This document shows positions 13,124-19,812 of a stretch of 19,812 nt of DNA, in pieces. Both the position numbers and the translations under genes were made by a program. The notes under the pieces were generated by a model that saw only the letters and a program-made list of their open reading frames with translations, had not been told where the DNA came from and searched no databases. Source of the stretch: Intrasporangium_A sp051961875 (GTDB lineage Bacteria; Actinomycetota; Actinomycetes; Actinomycetales; Dermatophilaceae); the NCBI RefSeq assembly GCF_051961875.1, contig NZ_JBQCCV010000317.1, positions 1-19,812 of the forward strand, read 5' to 3'. Every line of letters starts with the position of its first letter. The first letter of the stretch is position 1.

Positions 13124-14500
13124 TCAGACGACGACGGGCAGCGGGTTGCCCGCCTGCTCGATCCCCTCGCGCATCTTGACGCGTGAGAGCAGGATGCTTC
13201 CGACGATGAAGAACACGATGAGCACGACGATGGCCCATCGGTACGAGTGCGTGAACTGGTAGACGAGGCCGAAGGCGAGAGTGCCCAGCCAGCTCGTCCC
13301 GCGCTCCATCGCCTGGTACAGGCTGAAGAACTCGGCTTCCCGGCCGCGGGGGATCAGCTGGCTGTAGAGGGAGCGGGACAGAGCCTGGGTCCCGCCGAGC
13401 ACGATGCCGATGAGCAGGGCCAGGACCACGAAGATCGCGAGCTGCCGGGCCGGCACGAAGAAGGCGGCGACGACGACGACGCTCCACAGGGCGATGCCGC
13501 CGAGCACGGTCCGCCACGCGCCGACCCTGGCGGCGGCGGCCCCGAAGAACCGTGCGCCGAAGTAGGCGACGAACTGCACGAACAGGAAGACCGCCAGAAC
13601 CGTGGTCTGGTCGAACCCGAGCTCCTCCTGCCCGTACAGGCTCGAGTTGCCGATGACCGTCTGGATGCCGTCGTTGAAGAAGAGGTACGCGAGCAGGAAC
13701 AACATCGTCTGCGGATAGAGACGCAGCTCTCGGAACGTGCTGGCGAGCTGGCTCAGGCTGCCGCCCACCACGCCCCGCTGCCGCTCCACGGGCGTCGCCA
13801 CAGTCCCCGTGAGGTGCCGCAGCCCGAGATAGGGGATGAGCGTGAAGGCGCCCCACCAGACGCCCGCGCTCAGTAGGTTGATCCGGACCGCCATCCCCTC
13901 CGAGAGCCCGAGCGAGCCGTGCAGCGCCATGAGCGCGAAGTTGAGCGCGAGCAGCACCCCGCCACCGAGGTAGCCCAGAGCCCAGCCCTTGGAGGAGACC
14001 CGATCTCGCTCGTTCTCGTTGGCGATCCGACACAGGATCGAGTCGTAGACGACGAGTGATGCGCCGAGGCAGATCGTCGCGATCACGACGAGGACGACGC
14101 CAAGCTGCCAGTTCGTCCCGGCGATGAAGAACATGAGGCAGGCCGCGAGGGCGCCCGCCCACGCGAACCGGGCGAAGAGCTTGGTCGGGTGGGGGCTGCG
14201 GTCGGCGATGGCGCCGATGAAGATCAGGACGATGGCCGACAGGATCGTCGAGAAGGTGACGGTGTAGGCGTAGACCGACCCTGGGGCGATCGGGACACCC
14301 AGGACGGACAGGTTGGTCGTGCAGGCGACCCCCGACTCGATCCCGGGACAGGCGGCCTCCTTCGCCACGGCGGTCAGGTAGGGGCCCATGAGCACGGTGG
14401 CCGTCGTCGTGACGTAGGTGGAGTTGGCCCAGTCGTACCAGTACCAGGCGCGCTGTTCCTTGGTCTCGGGGCGGGCGGCGTTCACTGCCACGTCGGTCAT
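13124..14500 (-). CDS. MFS transporter, UMF1/Atg22-like family
   Basis: 458-residue membrane protein with about twelve hydrophobic segments. The opening motif RAWYWYDWANSTYVTTT (about 18-34), the loop IGAIADRSPHPTK, and SSKGWALGYLGGG are typical of the UMF1 family, whose eukaryotic relative Atg22 exports amino acids from the vacuole. Bacterial substrates are unknown. The frame is open to 14608, but the ATG at 14500 is chosen because the extension is Arg-rich and lacks family similarity. There is no clear ribosome-binding site; GACAGT 7 nt upstream is a weak -10 candidate. Divergent from the PIG-L gene, with 131 bp between starts. Confidence 0.88.
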   Translation of the reverse strand: MTDVAVNAARPETKEQRAWYWYDWANSTYVTTTATVLMGPYLTAVAKEAACPGIESGVACTTNLSVLGVPIAPGSVYAYTVTFSTILSAIVLIFIGAIADRSPHPTKLFARFAWAGALAACLMFFIAGTNWQLGVVLVVIATICLGASLVVYDSILCRIANENERDRVSSKGWALGYLGGGVLLALNFALMALHGSLGLSEGMAVRINLLSAGVWWGAFTLIPYLGLRHLTGTVATPVERQRGVVGGSLSQLASTFRELRLYPQTMLFLLAYLFFNDGIQTVIGNSSLYGQEELGFDQTTVLAVFLFVQFVAYFGARFFGAAAARVGAWRTVLGGIALWSVVVVAAFFVPARQLAIFVVLALLIGIVLGGTQALSRSLYSQLIPRGREAEFFSLYQAMERGTSWLGTLAFGLVYQFTHSYRWAIVVLIVFFIVGSILLSRVKMREGIEQAGNPLPVVV

Positions 14501-14619
14501 GCGACGCACTGTCCCACACGCCGCTCGCCGGTGGGGGACCGACACGGCATAGCGCGGGTTGACGGTCGGGGAGGAGGTCCGGGGCATTGCGTTCCGGCGT
14601 CGCAGCACGCGCCGACGGG

Positions 14620-14625
14620 TAACGT
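14620..14625 (+). promoter_or_regulatory. -10 box TAACGT of a probable leaderless promoter for the PIG-L gene
   Basis: TAACGT (TAnnnT) lies 6 nt before ATG 14632, with no Shine-Dalgarno sequence in between. No -35 is evident. Confidence 0.5.
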
Positions 14626-14631
14626 CGGCGC

Positions 14632-15354
14632 ATGGACACCCCGCAGCTCGCGCCCCTGCCCGAGGACTTCGACCGAGTGCTGGTGGTGGTGGCCCACCCC
14701 GACGACATCGAGTACGGCCTCAGCGCGGCAGTCGCGAAGTGGACCGACGCCGGCAAGGACGTCAGCTACTACCTCGCGACCCGGGGGGAGGCGGGGATCG
14801 ACACGATGCCGCCGGAGAAGGCGGGTCCGGTCCGCGAGCAGGAACAGCGTGCGGCGAGCGCGGTCGTCGGGGTCGAGACCGTCGACTTCGGCGACCACCA
14901 GGACGGGGTGGTCGAGTATGGCCTGGACCTGCGCCGTGACATCGCCCGGGCCATCCGGCGCCGCCAGCCGGACCTCGTCGTGGTCGGGCCGCATGAGGCG
15001 TTCGTCGGGGGGCGGCCGAACCAGGCGGACCACCGGGCGGTCGGGCTTGCGGCCATCGACGCGGTCGCCGACGCCGGCAACCGGTGGATCTTCCCGGAGC
15101 TCGTCGAGGAGGGCGCGCAGCCCTGGCATGTCCGCCGCCTCGCCCTTGTCGCGTCGAATGTTCCGACCCACTTCGTCGACGTCACCGGGTGTCTCGAGCG
15201 GGCCGTGTCGAGCCTCGAGGAGCACCGCACCTACAACGAGGCGCTGCCCGCCGAGTTCCCGGCGCCCCGGGAGCTGCTGACGATGATCCTGGGCCAGAGC
15301 GGCCAAGCCGTCGGTGTCGAGCACGCGGTCATCCTCGGCGTCTTCGACCGCTGA
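14632..15354 (+). CDS. PIG-L/LmbE family zinc deacetylase
   Basis: 240-residue hydrolase of the GlcNAc-PI deacetylase/LmbE fold. The zinc motif AHPDDIE (21-27) supplies His22 and Asp25, and DHRAVG with His134 supplies the third ligand. Family members deacetylate N-acetylglucosaminyl compounds, for example MshB in mycothiol synthesis and Mca in detoxifying mycothiol conjugates, but this protein is shorter than those (about 290-300 residues), so I do not assign it to the mycothiol pathway. No membrane segment or signal peptide is seen. The antiporter gene starts 11 nt downstream, so the two are probably co-transcribed, though no functional link is obvious. Confidence 0.88.
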   Translation: MDTPQLAPLPEDFDRVLVVVAHPDDIEYGLSAAVAKWTDAGKDVSYYLATRGEAGIDTMPPEKAGPVREQEQRAASAVVGVETVDFGDHQDGVVEYGLDLRRDIARAIRRRQPDLVVVGPHEAFVGGRPNQADHRAVGLAAIDAVADAGNRWIFPELVEEGAQPWHVRRLALVASNVPTHFVDVTGCLERAVSSLEEHRTYNEALPAEFPAPRELLTMILGQSGQAVGVEHAVILGVFDR

Positions 15355-15365
15355 GGGGCGGCCCG

Positions 15366-16457
15366 GTGGCCGCCGCCCGCCAGGGCCTCACCCGCTCCGA
15401 CCTCGTCGTCCTCGGCGGCAGCGCGGTCGCGGTGCTGACCTCCGGCGTCACCCGCTACGTCCGGTCCGGACCGGTCCTGCCCTTCATCCTGTCGGCCTGC
15501 GCCGTCACCCTCCTCGCGGGCCTGGTCGGCCGCTCGGTCGAGCAGCTCGGTGACCGTTTCGGCCCAGGGGCCACCGGCGTGCTCCAGTCCGCGCTGGGCA
15601 ACCTGCCGGAGCTCTTCATCTCCCTCTTCGCCCTCAGGGCCGGCCTCGTCGCCGTCGTGCAGGCCGCGCTGGTCGGGTCGATCCTCGCGAACCTCCTGCT
15701 CGTCCTCGGCCTCGCCTTCCTCGTCGGCGGCCTCAAGCACGGACGGCAGAACCTCGACTCCGAGCGGGCCCGGCAGATCATCGTCTTCATGGTGCTGTCG
15801 GTCGCGGCGATGCTCGTGCCCTCCCTGGCCCACTTCGTGCACACGCCCGCCGATGCGCACGAGCGGCAGCTGTCGACGATTGTCTCGATCGTCCTGCTCG
15901 GGCTCTTCGCCGTGACGTTGCCGGCCTCCCTGCGGCGCACCGCCCCGCGCGAGGGCGATGCCGGGCCCGCGCAGGAGGCCCTGGGGGAGGAGCCGCGCTG
16001 GCCGCTCTGGCTGGCCGTCGTCCTGCTCGTCGTGTCGGCCGGCCTCGCCGCCTTCGTCTCCGACTGGTTCGTCGCGGCCCTCCAGCCCGCGATGAACGCG
16101 CTCAACATCTCGCAGGCGTTCGCCGGCCTCGTCGTCGTCGCCATCGCGGGCAACGCGATCGAGAACGTCGTCGGTGTGCAACTGTCCCTCGCCGGGCGGT
16201 CCGAGTACGCCTTCTCGGTCGTCATCAACTCCCCGCTGCAGATCGCGCTCGTCCTCGCGCCGCTGCTCGTCATCCTCAGCCAGGTCTTCGGCCTCGCGGC
16301 CCTGACGCTCGTCTTCTCGCCGCTGCTCATCGCGTCGCTCATCATCGCGGTCGTGATGGCCGCCTTCATCACGTTCGACGGGGAGTCGACCTGGACGGAG
16401 GGCGCCGCACTCATCGCCCTCTATGTCGTCATCGCGACGGCCTTCTGGTGGGGTTGA
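15366..16457 (+). CDS. Calcium/proton antiporter (CaCA superfamily, CAX type)
   Basis: 363-residue cation exchanger with about eleven hydrophobic segments and the two inverted alpha-repeats of the superfamily: ALGNLPELFISLFAL (Gly78, Asn79, Glu82) and IAGNAIENVVGVQ (Gly262, Asn263, Glu266), with Ser/Asn/Gln side chains for ion binding. A polar loop at about 190-212 separates the two halves. It is expected to export Ca2+ in exchange for protons; other divalent cations are possible. The start is GTG 15366, with GAGGGG 7 nt upstream overlapping the end of the PIG-L gene; the frame is open further upstream, but that part is an out-of-frame copy of the PIG-L gene. Confidence 0.88.
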   Translation: MAAARQGLTRSDLVVLGGSAVAVLTSGVTRYVRSGPVLPFILSACAVTLLAGLVGRSVEQLGDRFGPGATGVLQSALGNLPELFISLFALRAGLVAVVQAALVGSILANLLLVLGLAFLVGGLKHGRQNLDSERARQIIVFMVLSVAAMLVPSLAHFVHTPADAHERQLSTIVSIVLLGLFAVTLPASLRRTAPREGDAGPAQEALGEEPRWPLWLAVVLLVVSAGLAAFVSDWFVAALQPAMNALNISQAFAGLVVVAIAGNAIENVVGVQLSLAGRSEYAFSVVINSPLQIALVLAPLLVILSQVFGLAALTLVFSPLLIASLIIAVVMAAFITFDGESTWTEGAALIALYVVIATAFWWG

Positions 16458-16480
16458 GAGGCAACCGAGGGTACCCGGAG

Positions 16481-16503
16481 CGGCCCGCAGGGCCGGCGGG
16501 CCG
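16481..16503 (+). terminator. Terminator hairpin after the antiporter gene
   Basis: Perfect 8-bp stem CGGCCCGC / GCGGGCCG with a 7-nt loop, 23 bp after the antiporter stop. No T-tract. It separates this gene from the regulated promoter region of the next one. Confidence 0.6.
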
Positions 16504-16523
16504 ACATACCTCGTGACCCGAAC

Positions 16524-16567
16524 TGTTCCGCAGATCACATTGCGCCTGCATTGTGGCGCAGGTCACA
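16524..16567. promoter_or_regulatory. Two CRP/GlxR-like operator sites upstream of the SatP-like gene
   Basis: TGTTC-CGCAGA-TCACA (16524-16539) and TGTGG-CGCAGG-TCACA (16552-16567) match the CRP/GlxR consensus TGTGA-N6-TCACA at 8 and 9 of 10 positions. They are spaced 28 bp apart and share the 13-mer CGCAGRTCACATT. The second site is centred about 71 bp before the ATG. The rest of the 173-bp gap holds the terminator above and a small hairpin GAGGGA/TCCCTC at 16582-16598; no clear -10 box was found. Confidence 0.55.
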
Positions 16568-16630
16568 TTCGTGTTACCCCGGAGGGAGACGATCCCTCGA
16601 TCGCCGCCACACTCCCACAAGGAGGGCGCC

Positions 16631-17215
16631 ATGGATCTCAGCTTCACAGCCTCGATGTTGCCGCCGCTCGCGCTCGGCTTCTTCGGACTCGGAACCGGCT
16701 ATCTCATCTACGGGCCGCAGGAGCTGTTCGGGTGGCCCCCGCGTGACGAACGGGTCGACCGGTCGACCGGCATCTGGGGGATCTGGCTCCCCGGCTTCTG
16801 CCAGTTCGTCACCGGGATCATCCTCTTCGTCGGCCTGACGTGGTTCAACGTCTTCCGGGAGCCGCCGCTCTACATGGCGGCGCTCGCCTTCACCGCATAC
16901 GGCATCCACTGGTTCGCCATCGGGTACAACCGGTGGCAGCTCGCCGACCCCCGGCCGAACGCCGGGATGACGGTCGCCTTCACGATCATCTCCGTCACCG
17001 GCCTGCTCGTCTTCTTCATCGCGAAGGACGTGCCGGTCGGCCTGCTGTTCTGCGGCCTGACGCTGATCTACATCAGCGACTTCTTCGCGAGCATCGGCGT
17101 GGCGGTCGGCGAGCGAGCCCTCGGCTTCTGGCACCTCGTGACGGGTGCCTGGCTCATGTACCTCACCTTCGCGACCGCCCTGAACTTCGCGGTGCACTGG
17201 CACCTGTGGCTCTGA
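16631..17215 (+). CDS. Six-helix membrane protein resembling the GPR1/FUN34/YaaH (SatP) acetate/succinate family
   Basis: 194 residues with six predicted membrane segments (about 11-28, 47-71, 79-99, 112-131, 135-157, 163-188). Family assignment is by recalled similarity to E. coli SatP: PPLALGFFGLGT resembles the PLGLMGFGMT opening, AFTAYGIHWF (86-95) resembles AFTSYGSFWL, and the end GAWLMYLTFATALN (172-185) resembles GASAIYLAMGEVLN. The signature NPAPLGL itself is absent, so it is a divergent member at best. An unrelated six-helix family such as AmiS/UreI is less similar by eye. If correct, it would carry acetate or succinate with protons. AAGGAGGG 4 nt before the ATG at 16631 is the strongest ribosome-binding site in the window. 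CRP-like sites upstream fit a carbon-source role. Confidence 0.6.
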   Translation: MDLSFTASMLPPLALGFFGLGTGYLIYGPQELFGWPPRDERVDRSTGIWGIWLPGFCQFVTGIILFVGLTWFNVFREPPLYMAALAFTAYGIHWFAIGYNRWQLADPRPNAGMTVAFTIISVTGLLVFFIAKDVPVGLLFCGLTLIYISDFFASIGVAVGERALGFWHLVTGAWLMYLTFATALNFAVHWHLWL

Positions 17216-17241
17216 CCAATCGCCCCGGGGGCGCGCGAGGT

Positions 17242-17277
17242 CCGGTATGCCGCTGAACGGGGAGCGCGGCATACCGG
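17242..17277. terminator. Bidirectional terminator between convergent genes
   Basis: Perfect 12-bp stem CCGGTATGCCGC / GCGGCATACCGG with a 12-nt loop, midway between the stop of the SatP-like gene (17215) and the stop of the opposite MFS gene (17299). No T-tract on either side. Confidence 0.75.
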
Positions 17278-17298
17278 CCTCGTCGTGCGGTGGGCTCC

Positions 17299-18543
17299 CT
17301 ACTCGGCCGCGGGTGCCGCCGCAGCGGTGCCCGCGTCGGCGAGGGGCGACGGCGTCGCCGGGGTCACCCCCTGTCCCCGGGACCAGGCTGCGAGCGGCAG
17401 CCCGATCGCAGCGACTGCCACGGCCATGGCGCCGAGGAGCACCCGGTAGTCGACCAGCGCGACCAGCCCCGCGCCGATCGCGATCGAGATGATCTGCGGG
17501 GTCCCGATCATGGCGTCGAGCGTCGTGGAGACGCGGGCCATGAGGCGGTTCGGCGTCCGGATCTGCACGAGGGTGTTGATCGCGACGATCAGGACGGGCA
17601 GGCCGAAGCCGAGCGGGACCGCGCCCGCCACGACGAGGGGCAGGGTCGGCGCCAGCGCCATGCCGGTCAGGCTGACGACGAAGAGCCCGAGCGAGATGAC
17701 GATCGCCTGCACGTGCCCGACCCGCTGGATGATCCGGCTCGACAGGAGCCCTCCCGCGAGGGCGCCGATGCCCTGGATCGAGACGATCACGCCGACGAAG
17801 GTCGGTGGCTGTCCGAAGGCGTCGGTGACGGCATACACGAGGGACTCGAGGAAGCCGAAAGCGAAGATGCAGCCGGCGATCGTCAGCATCGGCCACCAGA
17901 GCACCTTGTCCCGGTAGACGTGCGTGAGCCCGGCAACGAACTCCTGGCGCCAGTGCATCTCCGGCGGTGTCACGACGTCGTCGCTGAGTCGCAGCGTCGT
18001 GACGGCGACGATCGCGACCAGATAGGCGCACGCGACGAGGACGATGACGCTGTCCATGCCCCACATCGCGTACATCGAGGCGCCGACGAGCGGACCGAAG
18101 AGGCGCAGCCCCTCGCGGAAGGTGCTGCTCGCGGCGTTGGCGTGCACCAGCTGCGCCTCGGGCACGATGAGCTTGAGCAGGCCGATCACCGCGCCGGGCA
18201 GCATGACGAGCGCGACCCCGTAGGCGAAGGCGACCGCGTAGACGATCCACACGTGGCCGGCGTCGTGGACCCACGCGAGCGGGACGAGGCTCGCCGCCGC
18301 GACGGGGTAGGCGCCGAGGAGGAACCGCCGCCGCGGGAACTGGTCGACGACCCAGCCGAGGAGCGGCGCGACGAGGGAGGGGGCGACGACCCAGAAGATC
18401 GCCATGCCGGCGGCGCCGTTCGAGCCGGTGAGCTCCTTCGTCATGATGCCGAAGGACAGGAGCAGGACGGAGTCGGCGACCATGGTCGCGGCGAGCGCGA
18501 CGAAGAGCCGACGGAAGGCGGGGATCGCGAAGGCCTGCTTCAT
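17299..18543 (-). CDS. MFS transporter (EntS/MFS_3-like exporter)
   Basis: 414-residue major facilitator with about twelve hydrophobic segments. The start MKQAFAIPAFRRLFVALAAT, the loop LGWVVDQFPRRRFLLG (about 62-77) and the mid-protein motif ASSTFREGLRLFGPLVGA (about 136-153) resemble the MFS_3 group, which includes the enterobactin exporter EntS and macrolide pumps. Export of a small hydrophobic compound or siderophore is likely; the substrate is unknown. Its ATG overlaps the stop of the ArsR-like regulator by 4 bp (ATGA), so it is translated from the same message and presumably controlled by that regulator. The Ala/Pro-rich last 25 residues are a disordered tail. The stop is TAG. Confidence 0.9.
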   Translation of the reverse strand: MKQAFAIPAFRRLFVALAATMVADSVLLLSFGIMTKELTGSNGAAGMAIFWVVAPSLVAPLLGWVVDQFPRRRFLLGAYPVAAASLVPLAWVHDAGHVWIVYAVAFAYGVALVMLPGAVIGLLKLIVPEAQLVHANAASSTFREGLRLFGPLVGASMYAMWGMDSVIVLVACAYLVAIVAVTTLRLSDDVVTPPEMHWRQEFVAGLTHVYRDKVLWWPMLTIAGCIFAFGFLESLVYAVTDAFGQPPTFVGVIVSIQGIGALAGGLLSSRIIQRVGHVQAIVISLGLFVVSLTGMALAPTLPLVVAGAVPLGFGLPVLIVAINTLVQIRTPNRLMARVSTTLDAMIGTPQIISIAIGAGLVALVDYRVLLGAMAVAVAAIGLPLAAWSRGQGVTPATPSPLADAGTAAAAPAAE

Positions 18544-19103
18544 TGCGGGTCCACGCTGGTCAGCGCGAGCACGTGCACGCGTCGGGCCCCGTCCGGGACC
18601 GGGTCCTCGCCGGTCAGCCGCCCGTGGTGGCGCAGCACGAGCTCCTCGAGCTCTGCAGAGAAGGCTTTCGCCTCTTCCTCGGTGAGCAGTGCGACGGTCT
18701 CCGACATGCCGAGATCCGCCCAGTTCCGTTCGCTGCCAGCGGTGTTGCGCCGCCAGCGGGCGACCTCACGATCGACGAACAAGGCGGTCATCGCCTCGCT
18801 CGCGGCCCGGTAACCGGGGGAGGCGGCCTCGCCTTCCTCGTCGTTCCAGGTCAGGCCGATCTGGGTGGCGCGCCAGGGACGTCGCCGGCCCTGTCCGTCA
18901 CCGGCCTCCTCGACGAAGCCGTGCTCGGCGAGCTTGCGGAGGTGCCACGAGCAGTTGGCCGGGGTCTCGCCGAGGGCCTCGCCGAGGTCGGAGGCGGTCA
19001 TCGCGCCGTGGAGCATGAGCTGCTCGAGGATGTCGAGGCGGAGCGGGTGGGCCAGCGCCCGGAGCTCGTTCGGCGAGCTGAGCCGCCGTGGATTGAAAGA
19101 CAT
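18540..19103 (-). CDS. ArsR-like winged-helix transcriptional regulator
   Basis: 187 residues. The winged helix at about 12-66 (ALAHPLRLDILEQLMLHGA, then TASDLGEALGETPANCSWHLRKLAEHGFV) is typical of ArsR/HTH_20 repressors. The remaining 120 residues are a longer effector or dimer region, with no CxC metal site, so metal sensing is unlikely. It is co-transcribed with the downstream MFS gene (ATGA overlap), a common repressor-pump pair. The start at 19103 is supported by TAGAGT 6 nt upstream. An operator-like palindrome covers its promoter, suggesting autoregulation. Confidence 0.9.
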   Translation of the reverse strand: MSFNPRRLSSPNELRALAHPLRLDILEQLMLHGAMTASDLGEALGETPANCSWHLRKLAEHGFVEEAGDGQGRRRPWRATQIGLTWNDEEGEAASPGYRAASEAMTALFVDREVARWRRNTAGSERNWADLGMSETVALLTEEEAKAFSAELEELVLRHHGRLTGEDPVPDGARRVHVLALTSVDPQ

Positions 19104-19104
19104 G

Positions 19105-19138
19105 TTTCGACTCTAGGGTATCGAAAGGACTCTTGCAA
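19105..19138 (-). promoter_or_regulatory. Promoter TTGCAA-N17-TAGAGT with palindromic operator TTTCGA-N10-TCGAAA
   Basis: On the minus strand, -35 TTGCAA (19133-19138), a 17-bp spacer and -10 TAGAGT (19110-19115) are followed by 6 nt and the ATG at 19103, i.e. a leaderless arrangement and the best sigma-A promoter in the window. The inverted repeat TTTCGA / TCGAAA (19105-19110 and 19121-19126) overlaps the -10 box, where bound repressor would block polymerase. The divergent UvrA-like gene begins 66 bp further on and could share control. Confidence 0.7.
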
Positions 19139-19204
19139 TAGCCTGTCCCGGCGCCCCAGACCGGGGGAGTGACGCTGTCCGCGGCACGTGGCACGATCGC
19201 GACC

Positions 19205-19812
19205 ATGACGAGCACGGACACGGCCCGAACAGCCCCGCACGTCGCCGACACGCATGACCTCATCCGGGTCCACGGCGCGCGCGAGAACAATCTCAAGGAC
19301 GTCAGCATCGAGCTGCCGAAGCGGCGGCTCACCGTGTTCACCGGCGTCTCGGGATCCGGCAAGAGCTCGCTGGTCTTCGCGACCATCGCGGCAGAGTCGC
19401 AGCGGCTCATCAACGAGACCTACAGCACTTTCATCCAGGGCTTCATGCCGACGCTGGCGCGGCCCGACGTCGACGTCCTTGACGGCCTCACGACCGCGAT
19501 CATCGTCGACCAGGAGCGGATGGGTGCCAACCCCCGCTCGACGGTCGGCACGGTCACCGACGCCAACGCCCTGCTGCGCATCCTCTTCAGCCGCCTCGGC
19601 CAGCCGCACATCGGCTCGGCCCAGGCGTTCTCCTTCAACGTCGCCTCGATCTCCGGGGCCGGGGCGGTCACCGTCGAGAAGGGCGGCCAGCAGGTCAGGG
19701 AGCGCCGCGAGTTCAGCATCACCGGTGGCATGTGCCCCCGCTGCGAGGGCCGCGGGACTGTGCAGGACTTCGACCTCACGGCGCTCTACGACGACAGCAA
19801 GTCCCTGAGCGG
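19205..19812 (+). CDS. UvrA-like ABC ATPase, 5' part (cut by window end)
   Basis: The first 202 residues of an open frame that runs off the window. The opening LIRVHGARENNLKDVSIELP, the Walker A site GVSGSGKSS (47-55), RPDVDVLDGL, and NPRSTVGTVTDANALLRILFSRLG (109-132) are UvrA hallmarks, and CPRCEGRG (Cys177, Cys180) starts the zinc region. In repair UvrA a first CxxC pair follows the LFARVG segment and then a UvrB-binding domain of over 100 residues; here the sequence reads PHIGSAQAFSFN and reaches the CPRCEGRG motif within about 40 residues. This suggests a short UvrA paralogue (UvrA2/DrrC type), linked in other bacteria to drug tolerance. No ribosome-binding site is visible before ATG 19205. 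Divergent from the ArsR-MFS pair. Confidence 0.85.
   Translation, partial: MTSTDTARTAPHVADTHDLIRVHGARENNLKDVSIELPKRRLTVFTGVSGSGKSSLVFATIAAESQRLINETYSTFIQGFMPTLARPDVDVLDGLTTAIIVDQERMGANPRSTVGTVTDANALLRILFSRLGQPHIGSAQAFSFNVASISGAGAVTVEKGGQQVRERREFSITGGMCPRCEGRGTVQDFDLTALYDDSKSLS

Noticed and set aside
16458..16630. Short peptide frame starting upstream of the SatP-like gene (from 16553)
   Set aside because: The extension runs through the CRP-like site and lacks a ribosome-binding site, while the ATG at 16631 has AAGGAGGG.

Overview
The window is a dense, high-GC stretch of chromosome from an actinobacterium. RbpA (a sigma-A partner found only in Actinomycetota) at 12670-13029, an apolipoprotein N-acyltransferase next to a polyprenol-phosphate mannose synthase, GTG starts, and many genes with a TAnnnT box exactly 6 nt before the start codon (leaderless pattern) all point that way. 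A member of the Micrococcales, perhaps Intrasporangiaceae-like, is my guess from protein flavour only. No rRNA, tRNA, CRISPR array, integrase or insertion sequence was seen, and no gene-free stretch exceeds about 175 bases.

Layout. 17-949 (-) is a 5'-3' exonuclease, divergent from an Lrp/AsnC regulator (1021-1473). A minus-strand operon tetR - ybaK - Bcr/CflA-type efflux pump (3865 down to 1477) has two GTGA stop/start overlaps. 3897-9602 is a lysine-fermentation cluster: kamA on the minus strand, and divergently kdd - kamD - kamE - kal on the plus strand, with ATGA overlaps. The encoded steps are L-lysine to beta-lysine (KamA), to 3,5-diaminohexanoate (KamDE), to 3-keto-5-aminohexanoate (Kdd), and at the end 3-aminobutyryl-CoA to crotonyl-CoA (Kal). 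The enzyme that joins the two halves (Kce) is not in the window. A 78-bp unit is tandemly duplicated between kamE and the conserved part of kal.

9668-12565 is a cell-envelope unit: lnt, ppm (20-bp overlap) and fxsA. Then comes rbpA, with a SigR/SigH-type promoter match upstream and a strong terminator after it. 13124-14500 (-) is a UMF1-type MFS protein, divergent from a PIG-L-type deacetylase (14632-15354), which is followed 11 nt later by a Ca2+/H+ antiporter. 16631-17215 is a six-helix protein that resembles the SatP acetate/succinate family and has two CRP/GlxR-like sites upstream. 17299-19103 (-) is an ArsR-like regulator plus MFS exporter pair with a clear promoter and operator-like palindrome. 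The window ends inside a UvrA-like ATPase gene (19205 onward) that seems to lack the UvrB-binding region.

I do not see a wholly undescribed system. The points most worth a second look are the tandem 78-bp repeat fused in frame to kal, the lysine-fermentation cluster lacking kce, the regulatory palindromes around the kam and tetR promoters, and the SigR-type and CRP-type promoter elements.
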